DNA of 29,757 nucleotides, from NCBI GenBank assembly GCA_002351705.1, contig DEHC01000084.1, positions 1-29,757 on the forward strand. Direction: 5' to 3'. A program made the translations under genes and the position numbers. The stretch's first letter is position 1, and each line of letters begins with the position of its first letter. The notes beneath the pieces were generated by a model. The model searched no databases. It saw only the letters and a list, made by a program, of their open reading frames with translations, and had not been told where the DNA came from. Source of the stretch: Gammaproteobacteria bacterium UBA2810 (lineage in GTDB: Bacteria; Pseudomonadota; Gammaproteobacteria; Enterobacterales; Succinivibrionaceae). Positions 22,060 through 29,757 of the stretch are shown here, piece after piece.

Positions 22060-22090
22060 CCTGTTATTAATGCGAAGTTAAGGTAATAAA

Positions 22091-22285
22091 ATGCCTAAGA
22101 TCAAGAACGACAAGGGTGCCTGGAAGCGGTTCAAGAAGACCGCCAACGGCTTTAAGCGTAAGAGCTGCAACAAGTCTCACATCCTGACGAAGAAGACCAC
22201 CAAGCGTAAGCGTCATCTTCGCGCGATGACCACTGTCCACAAGACAGATCTTCATCGTGTTCTCAGCATGCTGCCTAATCTTTAA
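22091..22285 (+). CDS. rpmI: 50S ribosomal protein L35 (bL35)
   Basis: A 64-residue basic protein of the large ribosomal subunit. It begins MPKIKNDKGAWKRFKKT, continues with GFKRKSCNKSHILTKK and KRKRHLR, and ends in LSMLPNL, typical bL35 features. The start follows TTAAGG by about 7 bases. It is co-transcribed with rplT, 18 bp downstream. The codons are strongly biased, as expected for a ribosomal protein. Confidence 0.97.
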   Translation: MPKIKNDKGAWKRFKKTANGFKRKSCNKSHILTKKTTKRKRHLRAMTTVHKTDLHRVLSMLPNL

Positions 22286-22303
22286 TTGACGGAGGAGTGA
22301 AAA

Positions 22304-22663
22304 ATGCCTAGAGTTAAACGTGGTGTGATTGCTCATGCCCGCCATCACAAGATCCTGAAGGCGGCCAAGGGTTACTATGGTGCACGTTCACGCGTTTACC
22401 GCGTAGCAGTGCAGGCTGTTACTGCAGCAGGCCAGTATGCCTATATCGGCCGCAAGCAGAAGAAGCGTGACTTCCGCAAGCTGTGGATTGTCCGCATCAA
22501 TGCGGCTGCCCGCCTGAACGGGCTTTCCTACAGCCGTTTCATCAACGGACTGCACAAGGCGCAGATCGAGATCGATCGCAAGATCCTCTCCGATATCGCC
22601 ATCCAGGACAAGGTGACTTTCACCAAGCTTGTTGAGAAGGCAAAGGAAGCTCTTGCTGCCTGA
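22304..22663 (+). CDS. rplT: 50S ribosomal protein L20 (bL20)
   Basis: A 119-residue protein required early in large-subunit assembly, binding 23S rRNA through its basic N-terminal extension (MPRVKRGVIAHARHHKILKAAKGYYGARSR). The globular C-domain contains RDFRKLWIVRINAAAR and SYSRFINGL. In E. coli the same protein represses rpmI-rplT. A strong GGAGGAG ribosome-binding site lies 8 bases before the ATG. The gene is followed by an intrinsic terminator, which separates the cluster from the downstream signalling gene. Confidence 0.98.
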   Translation: MPRVKRGVIAHARHHKILKAAKGYYGARSRVYRVAVQAVTAAGQYAYIGRKQKKRDFRKLWIVRINAAARLNGLSYSRFINGLHKAQIEIDRKILSDIAIQDKVTFTKLVEKAKEALAA

Positions 22664-22690
22664 TCCTTTGATTAAGCACTAACATTGCGG

Positions 22691-22722
22691 GGGAGGCGGA
22701 GAAGTCCACCTCCCTTTTTTTT
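22691..22722 (+). terminator. Intrinsic terminator after rplT
   Basis: GGGAGG (22691-22696) pairs with CCTCCC (22709-22714), and the stem continues inward with GG/CC after one mismatch. Eight T residues follow (22715-22722). This marks the end of the thrS-infC-rpmI-rplT transcript, although partial read-through is possible. Confidence 0.88.
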
Positions 22723-22732
22723 CGGAGTTCAG

Positions 22733-25700
22733 ATGCCGTCAGTTCAGTGTCACTTGTGCAGCTTCTGCTGTATGGCGACTGTGAGGCGCGCTGCCGGACT
22801 TTTCTCTTTCCTTTTTGCTGCTGCCGTACTGCTGTTTTCCTTTAATGCTTATGCCATTCCCGGAACCGTGAGCGTTAAAGAAAAATCGCTTGACTTTGTC
22901 CCGGAGCAGTCTGTCGAGTACGTCGCAGTCACCGAGGACTACACCTGGCCCTGGGAGGTTGCGGGAAGGACAGACTGGAAGCTCATCGAGAGGGATGCTC
23001 CCTCATTCGGCTTTTCCGCTAAATACCACTGGTTCAGAATGAGAATCAGGAATGACAGCCCTGACTTCTCCCACATAGTCGCGTCCGTCGACAATGCCGC
23101 GCTTGACCGCGTCAATTTCTTCGTCGTTGACACGAGGAACAACTCGCTGCTTCTGGCAAGTTATATGGGAAGCAGCCTGCAGAATGAGTCAGGCATCAGC
23201 GGCAGGGACTTCATGATGCCGCTCTACCTCACCGACGGTCAGATGGTCGATCTTTACATCCAGGTCAGAAGCAGGTCCCCGCTCTGGGTTCCTATATCCC
23301 TCAGGACCGGTGACGAGTACTCATCGGAGGAGACCCTGCGCAAGCTGGTTGTCGGTTTTATCTCAGGCGGGGCACTGCTGATATTTTTCTACTGCATCTT
23401 CATGTCCCTCCTCGTGAGGGAGAAGCAGTTCACTTTCTACGGCATCTTTGTACTGTCGATACTGACCATGTTCATTGTGACAAACGGATATACGTTTGCC
23501 ATGAGTCCGCTTATAGAGGCAACGTCCTTTGGCAAGGCATACTGCTTCCTCAGGATGATCATGTTCTCTGCCATGTATTTCGCCGGATCGTTCCTTTTTG
23601 CCCAGCCTTTCGGCAGGCGGCTTACGGCGATATGCAGATGGTATTCAATCGTACCTTTCATCCTGGCCTTCCTGTTCCTGATGCTGCCGCTCAGGTTTGA
23701 TTATTACTCGTCAATAATCTTCCTTGCCGTCTCGCTTCCCTTTACCATGCTGGCGGTGAACGTCTCATGGCAGAGGCAGATGTTCGTCCACAAGCTCTTC
23801 TCCGTATTCGTGATTCTCGAGACTGCAATCTGCCTCTTCTTCCTGCTCAGGATCAGCGGAATGGTCCACCTGAACTACACCGAGACGCTCTTCAATCTAA
23901 ACCTGGTGTTCCTGATGTCGATTGTCTCGGTGGCTCTGGTTTCAAAGACCTACTATGAGAAGAAGAGCAGGATACAGGCGGCGAAGCGCACGGAGGAAGA
24001 CCGCGCGCGCCTCAAGGGAATGTTCCAGAATTCCGATGAGGGAATGTTCGTCACCTCGTTCGACGGCCGGCTCCTCAACGCCAATCCGGCCTTCTATACG
24101 ATTCTCGGCTTCAGGGACAGAAGGCACTTCAATGAGAAGACCGGAGGCCTGGTCAACTCCCTGTATGTTGACCAGCGCCTGCGTGACTCGCTGCTCGCAA
24201 CGCTTCTCTCGTCTCCGGGAGAGGTGAAAAGGCAGCTGGAGGTGTACAAGAGCGATGGCACCCGCTCGTTCATGCTGGTGACTCTCCGTCTCAGGACTCA
24301 GCAGACGCAGAACGGCAAGTCCATGCAGGTCTGTGACGGAGTGGTCTATGACGTCAGCCCGCAGCGTGAGACCGAGAGCAAGATCAAGCATGTCTCTTCC
24401 CATGATCCGCTGACCGGCGCGCACAACCGCGTGTTCTTCACGAGGAGAGTGAGAGAGATCCTCTCTGACTACGTGCACCACTCGTCGGATCAGGCCCAGA
24501 GCTGGATCTGCTTCATCGATCTCGATCATTTCAAGATTATCAACAGCGCAGGAGGCTTTGAGACCGGCGACAGGTTCCTGGTGCTCATCGCGAAGCTCCT
24601 TCTCGAGGGCGGCATAGCGCACGACAGGTTCGGGCGCCTCGGCGGTGACGAGTTCGGCGTGATTGTGAGCGGCGTATACCTTGACGATATCGTCGCCATG
24701 GCCGAGCACTGGCGGCAGCTTATTGCCGGGGCGACCGTTGAGTCTTCCGGGAATTCCTACACGCTATCTGCGAGCATCGGGCTCTGTCCGTTTGACGCAG
24801 TGCTGAATTCCGGTGATGACAGGAAGGCCTCGCTCCTCCTCTCAATTTCGGAGTCTGCCTGCGCAATGGCAAAGCGCCTCGGGCGCAACAGGGTATTCTG
24901 CTACACTGCGCTCAGCAGCGAGCTCAGGGATTACCAGGACTCCGTATACATGGTCTCAAGGGTCTATGAGGCAATCAACCATCACCGCTTTGCCCTGGTG
25001 AGGCAGCAGATCTACCGGCTCGGCGAGAAAAACGACCGTGTCAGGTTTGAGGTGTTCGTGCGCATGCTCGATCACAGCAACCACCCGGTGAATGCCGGGC
25101 GGTTCCTCAGCACGGCTGTCGAGTTCGGCCTTATGGTGCAGATTGACGGCTTTGTCATCGACATGCTGCTTGACTACTGCGAGTCGCATCCGGAGCGGTT
25201 TGAGAATGTTGACTGCATATTCATCAACCTCTCGCAGAACTCCATTCTCTCGCAGCATATGCTCCTGAAGCTCAAGACCAGGCTGAAGTACACCTCATTC
25301 CCTCTCTCGAAGCTCTGCTTTGAAATTGACAACAACATCATCCAGCGCAGGTTCGATGACGCGAAGGAGTTCTTCCGCATGCTCCGCTCATTCGGCTGCC
25401 GGCTGGTAATAGACCACTTTGACGGAAATTTCTCGACGTTCATGCTGAACGGCTCGGACGGAATACGCTTTGATTTCGCGAAGATCAACCTGATGATGCT
25501 CCTGAGCCTCTACTCATCAGCGAACTCCATGTCCTCGCTCGTGAAGGTTGACGTTGACACAGTGCGCTCGGACGGTGTTGAGGTCATCGGCATCCACGCG
25601 GACACCGACGAGTCAGTGAGGCTCTCGAGGATACTTAATCTCAGGTCTGTCGAGGGGAGCACGCTATCCCCCGTGGAGCCTCTTGACGCGCCGTTCCGCC

Positions 25701-25768
25701 TGCTTGATCTCTCGGGCGACAGGCAGGCAGCAAGGGATTATCAGTCCGAGGCCGGCTTCACCGAGTGA
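22733..25768 (+). CDS. Membrane-bound sensor with 7TMR-DISM-like region, PAS, GGDEF and degenerate EAL domains
   Basis: A 1011-residue inner-membrane signalling protein. A signal sequence ends near NAYA (about residue 41). A periplasmic beta-rich domain (about 45-200) resembles 7TMR-DISM extracellular modules, and a group of about seven transmembrane helices follows (about 205-405). Cytoplasmic PAS (about 430-545), GGDEF (about 555-725) and EAL-like (about 745-985) domains come next. The GGDEF motif is intact at 637-641 (RLGGDEFGV), so diguanylate cyclase activity is plausible. The EAL-like domain is degenerate: EAL is EVF (Glu773 kept), the paired Asp motif DDFG is DHFD, and the AEGVE region is VIGIH. 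It may bind c-di-GMP or act as a regulator instead of hydrolysing it. The ATG at 22733 has GGAG five bases upstream; ATG 22772 would give a shorter signal peptide. The gene interrupts the usual rplT-pheS junction. Confidence 0.88.
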   Translation: MPSVQCHLCSFCCMATVRRAAGLFSFLFAAAVLLFSFNAYAIPGTVSVKEKSLDFVPEQSVEYVAVTEDYTWPWEVAGRTDWKLIERDAPSFGFSAKYHWFRMRIRNDSPDFSHIVASVDNAALDRVNFFVVDTRNNSLLLASYMGSSLQNESGISGRDFMMPLYLTDGQMVDLYIQVRSRSPLWVPISLRTGDEYSSEETLRKLVVGFISGGALLIFFYCIFMSLLVREKQFTFYGIFVLSILTMFIVTNGYTFAMSPLIEATSFGKAYCFLRMIMFSAMYFAGSFLFAQPFGRRLTAICRWYSIVPFILAFLFLMLPLRFDYYSSIIFLAVSLPFTMLAVNVSWQRQMFVHKLFSVFVILETAICLFFLLRISGMVHLNYTETLFNLNLVFLMSIVSVALVSKTYYEKKSRIQAAKRTEEDRARLKGMFQNSDEGMFVTSFDGRLLNANPAFYTILGFRDRRHFNEKTGGLVNSLYVDQRLRDSLLATLLSSPGEVKRQLEVYKSDGTRSFMLVTLRLRTQQTQNGKSMQVCDGVVYDVSPQRETESKIKHVSSHDPLTGAHNRVFFTRRVREILSDYVHHSSDQAQSWICFIDLDHFKIINSAGGFETGDRFLVLIAKLLLEGGIAHDRFGRLGGDEFGVIVSGVYLDDIVAMAEHWRQLIAGATVESSGNSYTLSASIGLCPFDAVLNSGDDRKASLLLSISESACAMAKRLGRNRVFCYTALSSELRDYQDSVYMVSRVYEAINHHRFALVRQQIYRLGEKNDRVRFEVFVRMLDHSNHPVNAGRFLSTAVEFGLMVQIDGFVIDMLLDYCESHPERFENVDCIFINLSQNSILSQHMLLKLKTRLKYTSFPLSKLCFEIDNNIIQRRFDDAKEFFRMLRSFGCRLVIDHFDGNFSTFMLNGSDGIRFDFAKINLMMLLSLYSSANSMSSLVKVDVDTVRSDGVEVIGIHADTDESVRLSRILNLRSVEGSTLSPVEPLDAPFRLLDLSGDRQAARDYQSEAGFTE

Positions 25769-25789
25769 GCGCGGCGGAAAGCATGGCGC

Positions 25790-25820
25790 TTTTCAAGTTT
25801 GGCGCCCTGTGTGATAAAAT
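25790..25820 (+). promoter_or_regulatory. Possible pheST promoter
   Basis: A TAAAAT (25815-25820) lies downstream of TTTTCA (25790-25795), with 19 bp between them, or TTCAAG (25792-25797) with 17 bp. It would give a pheST leader of about 135 nt, enough for an attenuator. The -35 match is weak. Confidence 0.4.
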
Positions 25821-25858
25821 TTAAGGCTGATAAAGCATTCGGGATGTCTTGCTGCAAA

Positions 25859-25944
25859 GGACAGCCTCTGGTATTTTCCGTTCAGTCTGATTTTTCGAAT
25901 GAATGTCTGTATCGTGTCCGGCTGCTTGTCAGTCCGGGGTTTTT
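25859..25944 (+). promoter_or_regulatory. Candidate pheST transcription attenuator
   Basis: CCGGCTG (25918-25924) pairs with CAGtCCGG (25930-25937, one bulged base) around CTTGT, and GG plus five T follow (25938-25944), giving a terminator-like hairpin 20 bp before pheS. Upstream CAGCC (25862-25866) can pair with GGCTG (25920-25924), the 5' arm, as an antiterminator. E. coli pheST is controlled by attenuation with the pheM leader peptide. No short phenylalanine-rich peptide is evident here; the 35-codon frame 25844-25951 has only three Phe codons and runs through the hairpin. Confidence 0.45.
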
Positions 25945-25963
25945 AGTTTAGAGAGAACATTAA

Positions 25964-26944
25964 ATGGAAGAGTTGGAGCAGACAGCTGCTCAGGCTGTTG
26001 ATGAAATCGGCAGGGCGGTCGATCAGACTACTCTTGATGCAGTCAGGGTAAAGTATCTGGGGAAAAAGGGCTTTTTCACCGAACAGATGAAAGCGCTCGG
26101 AAAGCTTCCTCCTGAGGAGAAGCGCGAGGCCGGAGCAAAGATCAACGGTGCCAAGCAGAAGGTTCTCGATGCTCTCAATGCAAGGCGCCAGGCTCTCCAG
26201 GACGAGGAGCTCAACAGAAAGCTCGCCAGCGAGACCATCGATGTGACGCTTCCCGGAAGGCTCTGCGGGCAGGGCACATTCCACCCTGTCACCAGGGTAA
26301 TCCACCGCATCCGCGAGATATTCGGCAGCCTCGGCTTCACCGTCGAGAAGGGCCCCGAGATTGAGGACGCGTACCATAACTTTGACGCGCTCAACATCCA
26401 GCCGAACCATCCTGCCCGCAGCGAGCATGATACTTTCTACTTCAACCCGAATATCCTCCTCCGCACCCAGACCTCCGGCGTGCAGATCAGGGTAATGGAG
26501 AAGAAAAAGCCTCCTATCCGCATGATTTCCCCGGGACGCGTGTACCGTCCTGACTTCGACATGACCCACTCGCCGATGTTCCATCAGGTTGAGGGCATGC
26601 TCATAGACGAGAACATCAGCTTCACCGATCTCAAGGGCATCCTTAACGAGTTCCTCCTGAACTTCTTCGAGGAGCAGCTCGAGGTAAGGTTCCGTCCCTC
26701 GTTCTTCCCGTTCACGGAACCTTCCGCCGAGGTTGACGTGAAGCGCCGTGACGGCCAGTGGCTTGAGGTCCTGGGCTGCGGCATGGTCAACCCCATTGTG
26801 CTGAAGAATGCCGGCATTGATCCGGACAAGTACTCTGGATTCGCCTTCGGGCTCGGAGTCGAGCGTTTTGCGATGCTTCGCTACAACGTCAACGACCTCA
26901 GGCTCTTTTTCGAAAACGATCTGCGTTTCCTTTCCCAGTTCTAG
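25964..26944 (+). CDS. pheS: Phenylalanyl-tRNA synthetase alpha subunit
   Basis: The catalytic subunit of the alpha2-beta2 PheRS, a class II synthetase. The 326-residue length matches E. coli (327). An N-terminal coiled coil that contacts tRNA-Phe occupies about residues 1-85. The class II core includes the motif 2 segment GRVYRPDFDMTHSPMFHQVEG near 193-213, WLEVLGCGMV near 267, and motif 3 GFAFGLGVERFAMLRY near 293-308. The alanine in SGFAFG corresponds to E. coli Ala294, which limits the size of the amino acid pocket. pheT begins 22 bp after the stop. The ATG follows GAGAGA. Confidence 0.98.
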   Translation: MEELEQTAAQAVDEIGRAVDQTTLDAVRVKYLGKKGFFTEQMKALGKLPPEEKREAGAKINGAKQKVLDALNARRQALQDEELNRKLASETIDVTLPGRLCGQGTFHPVTRVIHRIREIFGSLGFTVEKGPEIEDAYHNFDALNIQPNHPARSEHDTFYFNPNILLRTQTSGVQIRVMEKKKPPIRMISPGRVYRPDFDMTHSPMFHQVEGMLIDENISFTDLKGILNEFLLNFFEEQLEVRFRPSFFPFTEPSAEVDVKRRDGQWLEVLGCGMVNPIVLKNAGIDPDKYSGFAFGLGVERFAMLRYNVNDLRLFFENDLRFLSQF

Positions 26945-26966
26945 AGTGATGGTGGCATAGAGAAAA

Positions 26967-29354
26967 ATGATAATTTCAAAGAATTGGCTCGACGAGCTGG
27001 TTGATACAGGCCTGACCACTGAGCAGACCTGCGATTATCTGACCATGGCGGGACTTGAGGTTGACACTGCAAGCCCGGTCTGCGGCGACATTTCGAAGGT
27101 TGTCATCGGCAAGGTCGTAGAGTGCCATGATCACCCGAACTCCGATCATCTCCACATCACCAAGGTCGACATCGGCGCTGGCGAGCTTCTCGACATTGTC
27201 TGCGGCGCTCCGAACTGCAGGGAAGGACTCAAGGTCTGCGTGGCGCTTGTCGGGGCAGAGCTCCCCGGCGGTGTTAAGATCAAGCCTGCTAAGCTTCGCG
27301 GCGTTGAATCCAACGGAATGCTCTGCTCCTATGAGGAGCTCGGGGTCAACATCGAGGAGAAGGGCATCGCCGAGCTCCCTGAGGATGCTCCTCTCGGAAA
27401 GGATGTGAAGGAGTACTTCGGCTGGAATGACACCTCGATTGACATCGATCTGACCGCCAACCGCGCAGACTGCCTCTCGATGCTCGGCATTGCCCGCGAG
27501 ATGGCGGTCCTGACTCACAAGGAGTTCAGGGAGCCCGTGACCGCGCCTGTCGCTCCCTCCATCAGCGACGAGGTAAAGGTCGAGGTTGACGCTCCTGCGG
27601 CCTGCCCGAGGTATGTCTCCAGGGTGATGAAGGGACTCAACCTTTCCGCGGCAACCCCGCTCTGGATGAAGGAAAAGCTCAGAAAGTGCGGAATCAGGTC
27701 ACTTGATCCGATTGTTGATGTCACCAACTACGTGATGATTGAGCTCGGACAGCCGATGCATGCCTATGATCTTTCGAGAATCAAGGGGCAGATGCGCGTC
27801 CGCCTGGCAAAGGAGGGAGAGAAGGCTGTCCTCCTTTCAGGAGATGAGGCAGTTCTCAGAAATGACACACTGGTCATCGCTGACGACGAGAAGGTCATGT
27901 GCCTCGCCGGCATCTTCGGCTGCCGCGACGCAGGCGTTCAGCCTGACACCTCTGACGTGCTGCTTGAGGCCGCATTCTTCGCGCCTGACGCCATCAAGGA
28001 GCGTGCAAGAAGCTACGGGCTTGCCACTGAGGCATCCCACCGCTTCGAGCGCGGCGTCGACTTCACTCTTCCCGTAAAGGCGATGGAGAGGGCAACTGAG
28101 CTTCTCCTCTCAATCTGCGGCGGCTCTGCGGGCCCCGTCTCTGAGACATTGAGCGCTGACAGCCTGCCGAAGCCTGCTCCGATCACCCTTCGTCCCAATA
28201 TCCTCACGAGGACTGTCGGAATCAGCTTCACTGACGAGCAGGTTCTCACCATCCTTAACTCCCTCGGCATAAAGACCGAGAAGAAGGACGGGAACTATGT
28301 TTCCGTCTCTCCTTCATGGCGCTATGACATCAATGACGAGGCGGATCTCACTGAGGAGGTCGCGAGGATCTACGGATATTCCAATATCCCCAACTGTCCT
28401 CCCACCGCAAGGCTCCTTGCCGAGAGAACCACCGCCGAGCTCATTGACGCTGACAGGGTGAAGTCTGTCCTGGTTGACCGCGGCTATCATGAGGTTGTGA
28501 CCTACAGCTTCGTCGAGCCGAAGAAGATGGCCGTGCTTTTCCCGGACATCAGGCCGATCATTGTTCCGAAGCCCATCTCCGCCGAGATGTCAGCCATGAG
28601 GGTCTCAGTTATCCCCGGGCTCCTTGAGGCAGTAGGCACCAACAACAAGCGCGGGCAGAACAGGGTAAGGATTTTCGAGAGCGGCCAGCGCTTCATCCTT
28701 GACAAGGATGCCGAGAACGGCATTTCCCAGGTCGAGATGCTCGCCGGCGTCATCTCCGGCCCTGTTGCCGGGAAGAACTGGGGCATTCCCGAGCGCGACT
28801 GCGACTTTTACGATATCAAGGGCGATGTCGAGGCTCTGATTGCGTCGACCGGATACAGCGGATCATATGAGTTCAGGGCAGCCAAGTGCTCTGCATACCA
28901 TCCCGGAATCTGCGCCGAGGTTCTTTTCAACGGCAGCCATGCCGGCTGGATCGGCCAGATCCATCCGACTGCACAGAAGGCTTACGGCCTCAAGCACAAG
29001 GTATTCGCCTTCGAGATCGAGCTTGCTGTGCTGCAGAAGGCGAGAATTCCTTCCTTCAGGGAGATCTCGAGGTATCAGGCAAGCAAGCGTGATATCGCGC
29101 TGATCGTCCCGAAGACTGTGAATGCTGCAGATCTCACCGCGGCCATCGCCTCCCTCGGCGGCAGCAGCCTCGTCAATATCGAGCTCTTCGACCACTATGA
29201 GGGTGAGAATCTCGATGAGGGCAAAAAGAGCCTTGCCTTTACGCTCACTCTGCAGAATAATGAGAAGACGCTCAGTGATGCGGAGATCAACAGCACCGTT
29301 GACGGCATAGTTGCCGGCGTCCGCGAGAAGTTCGGGGCAGTTCTCAGGGAATAG
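26967..29354 (+). CDS. pheT: Phenylalanyl-tRNA synthetase beta subunit
   Basis: The large PheRS subunit, needed for tRNA binding and for editing of mischarged tyrosine. The 795-residue length equals the E. coli protein. The order of domains is a tRNA-binding OB-fold (about 39-150, with HPNSDHLHITKVD and GAPNCREG), the B3/4 editing domain (about 210-400, with DPIVDVTNYVMIELGQPMHAYD and EASHRFERGVD), a B5 domain (about 400-475), a catalytic-like core without activity (about 480-690), and the C-terminal FDX-ACB anticodon-binding domain (about 700-795, with RYQASKRDIALIVP). It is co-transcribed with pheS and is followed after 10 bp by ihfA, as in E. coli. Confidence 0.98.
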   Translation: MIISKNWLDELVDTGLTTEQTCDYLTMAGLEVDTASPVCGDISKVVIGKVVECHDHPNSDHLHITKVDIGAGELLDIVCGAPNCREGLKVCVALVGAELPGGVKIKPAKLRGVESNGMLCSYEELGVNIEEKGIAELPEDAPLGKDVKEYFGWNDTSIDIDLTANRADCLSMLGIAREMAVLTHKEFREPVTAPVAPSISDEVKVEVDAPAACPRYVSRVMKGLNLSAATPLWMKEKLRKCGIRSLDPIVDVTNYVMIELGQPMHAYDLSRIKGQMRVRLAKEGEKAVLLSGDEAVLRNDTLVIADDEKVMCLAGIFGCRDAGVQPDTSDVLLEAAFFAPDAIKERARSYGLATEASHRFERGVDFTLPVKAMERATELLLSICGGSAGPVSETLSADSLPKPAPITLRPNILTRTVGISFTDEQVLTILNSLGIKTEKKDGNYVSVSPSWRYDINDEADLTEEVARIYGYSNIPNCPPTARLLAERTTAELIDADRVKSVLVDRGYHEVVTYSFVEPKKMAVLFPDIRPIIVPKPISAEMSAMRVSVIPGLLEAVGTNNKRGQNRVRIFESGQRFILDKDAENGISQVEMLAGVISGPVAGKNWGIPERDCDFYDIKGDVEALIASTGYSGSYEFRAAKCSAYHPGICAEVLFNGSHAGWIGQIHPTAQKAYGLKHKVFAFEIELAVLQKARIPSFREISRYQASKRDIALIVPKTVNAADLTAAIASLGGSSLVNIELFDHYEGENLDEGKKSLAFTLTLQNNEKTLSDAEINSTVDGIVAGVREKFGAVLRE

Positions 29355-29364
29355 GAGTTACATT

Positions 29365-29658
29365 GTGGCAACCGTTACCAAAAAGGACCTTGTGGATTAT
29401 CTCAGCGACAGGCTTCATTTCAACTGCTATCAGATGAAGGAGCTCGTGGACGATTTTTACGAGGTCATGAAGGAGACCCTGGAAAAGGGCGAGTCATTGA
29501 AGATTTCTGGGTTCGGCTCATTCGAGGTCAGGCAGAAGAACGCCAGGCCGGGAAGGAACCCGAAGACCGGCGAGGAGGTGGAGATTTCCGCAAGGAAAGT
29601 AGTCGCCTTCAGGCCTGGCATCAATCTCCGCCGCAGCCTCTCGGGGTCCGGCAAGTGA
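29365..29658 (+). CDS. ihfA: Integration host factor alpha subunit
   Basis: A 97-residue DNA-bending protein of the HU/IHF family, which pairs with IhfB to bend DNA sharply at specific sites in transcription, replication and recombination. The helical N-terminal half (TKKDLVDYLSDRL, KELVDDFYEVM) is followed by LKISGFGSFEVR and the beta-arm RPGRNPKTGEEVEI, whose proline intercalates between base pairs, then VVAFRPG. The order after pheT and the sequence fit the alpha subunit rather than HU. The frame extends upstream to 29311 inside pheT, but AGGAG (29353-29357) is 7 bases before the GTG at 29365, and that start matches family length. A terminator follows. Confidence 0.95.
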   Translation: MATVTKKDLVDYLSDRLHFNCYQMKELVDDFYEVMKETLEKGESLKISGFGSFEVRQKNARPGRNPKTGEEVEISARKVVAFRPGINLRRSLSGSGK

Positions 29659-29701
29659 TGATGCTGCCAGGAAAATAAAGGGCAGAGCCTTCTGCTGACA
29701 G

Positions 29702-29742
29702 GCGCCGCAGTTTCCCGGTCAGGGATGCTGCGGCGCTTTTTT
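29702..29742 (+). terminator. Intrinsic terminator after ihfA
   Basis: GCGCCGCAG (29702-29710) pairs with CTGCGGCGC (29728-29736), with a 17-nt loop and six T residues (29737-29742). It ends the pheS-pheT-ihfA transcript. Confidence 0.92.
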
Positions 29743-29757
29743 GTGTGCTCGGCATGA

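Noticed and set aside
25844..25951. 35-codon pheST leader peptide
   Set aside because: It has only three dispersed Phe codons, a weak ribosome-binding site, and ends beyond the terminator hairpin, unlike a working attenuator peptide.
25943..27019. 358-codon open frame antisense to pheS
   Set aside because: Fully opposite to PheS and the start of PheT; low-complexity Glu/Val/Leu-rich translation typical of a shadow frame.

Overview
The window reads as chromosomal DNA of a gammaproteobacterium. The evidence is the order thrS-infC-rpmI-rplT-(insert)-pheS-pheT-ihfA, a one-piece tmRNA with an ANDETYAVAA tag, a MaoP (DUF413) protein, a 67K-type SppA, an E. coli-type GlnRS and a long-chain flavodoxin. 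The coding regions look moderately GC-rich. An anaerobic host-associated lineage such as the Succinivibrionaceae would fit, but that placement is inference from general gene content.

Layout. 1-2.8 kb: a HAD-family phosphatase (+), then maoP and nagA (both -). 2.9-5.8 kb: the amino-acid exporter pair azlC-azlD and glnS (all +), ended by a bidirectional terminator. 5.9-10.3 kb: fldA, sppA and xseA (all -). 10.3-13.5 kb: the GMP operon guaB-guaA (+) behind a good sigma70 promoter, with a strong terminator. 13.56-14.5 kb: an AT-rich accessory patch with 62-bp tandem repeats and an orphan zinc-ribbon gene (-). 14.5-19.3 kb: the serine/threonine symporter sstT, the tmRNA gene ssrA, an NSS-family sodium symporter and a Sel1-repeat lipoprotein (all +). 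19.3-29.7 kb: the translation cluster thrS-infC-rpmI-rplT, a large membrane GGDEF/EAL protein, then pheS-pheT-ihfA (all +).

Function. Most of the window is housekeeping: tRNA charging (GlnRS, ThrRS, PheRS), initiation and ribosomal proteins (IF3, L35, L20), ribosome rescue (tmRNA), guanine nucleotide synthesis, DNA repair (ExoVII), nucleoid organisation (IHF, MaoP), electron transfer (flavodoxin), amino-sugar use (NagA) and amino-acid transport (AzlCD, SstT, NSS).

The most interesting signals are mostly RNA-level. The thrS leader contains two hairpins whose 7-nt loops carry the threonine anticodons GGU and UGU at the anticodon position, at about the places of the two tRNA-mimic domains of the E. 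coli thrS operator. The tmRNA carries a 29-nt-offset partial duplication that appears to double the stop-codon hairpin (helix 5). infC has its best Shine-Dalgarno spacing to an AUA codon rather than the nearby AUG. A seven-helix-sensor/PAS/GGDEF/degenerate-EAL gene interrupts the conserved rplT-pheS junction and is followed by a candidate pheST attenuator. I do not see a phage, IS element, CRISPR array or defence system.
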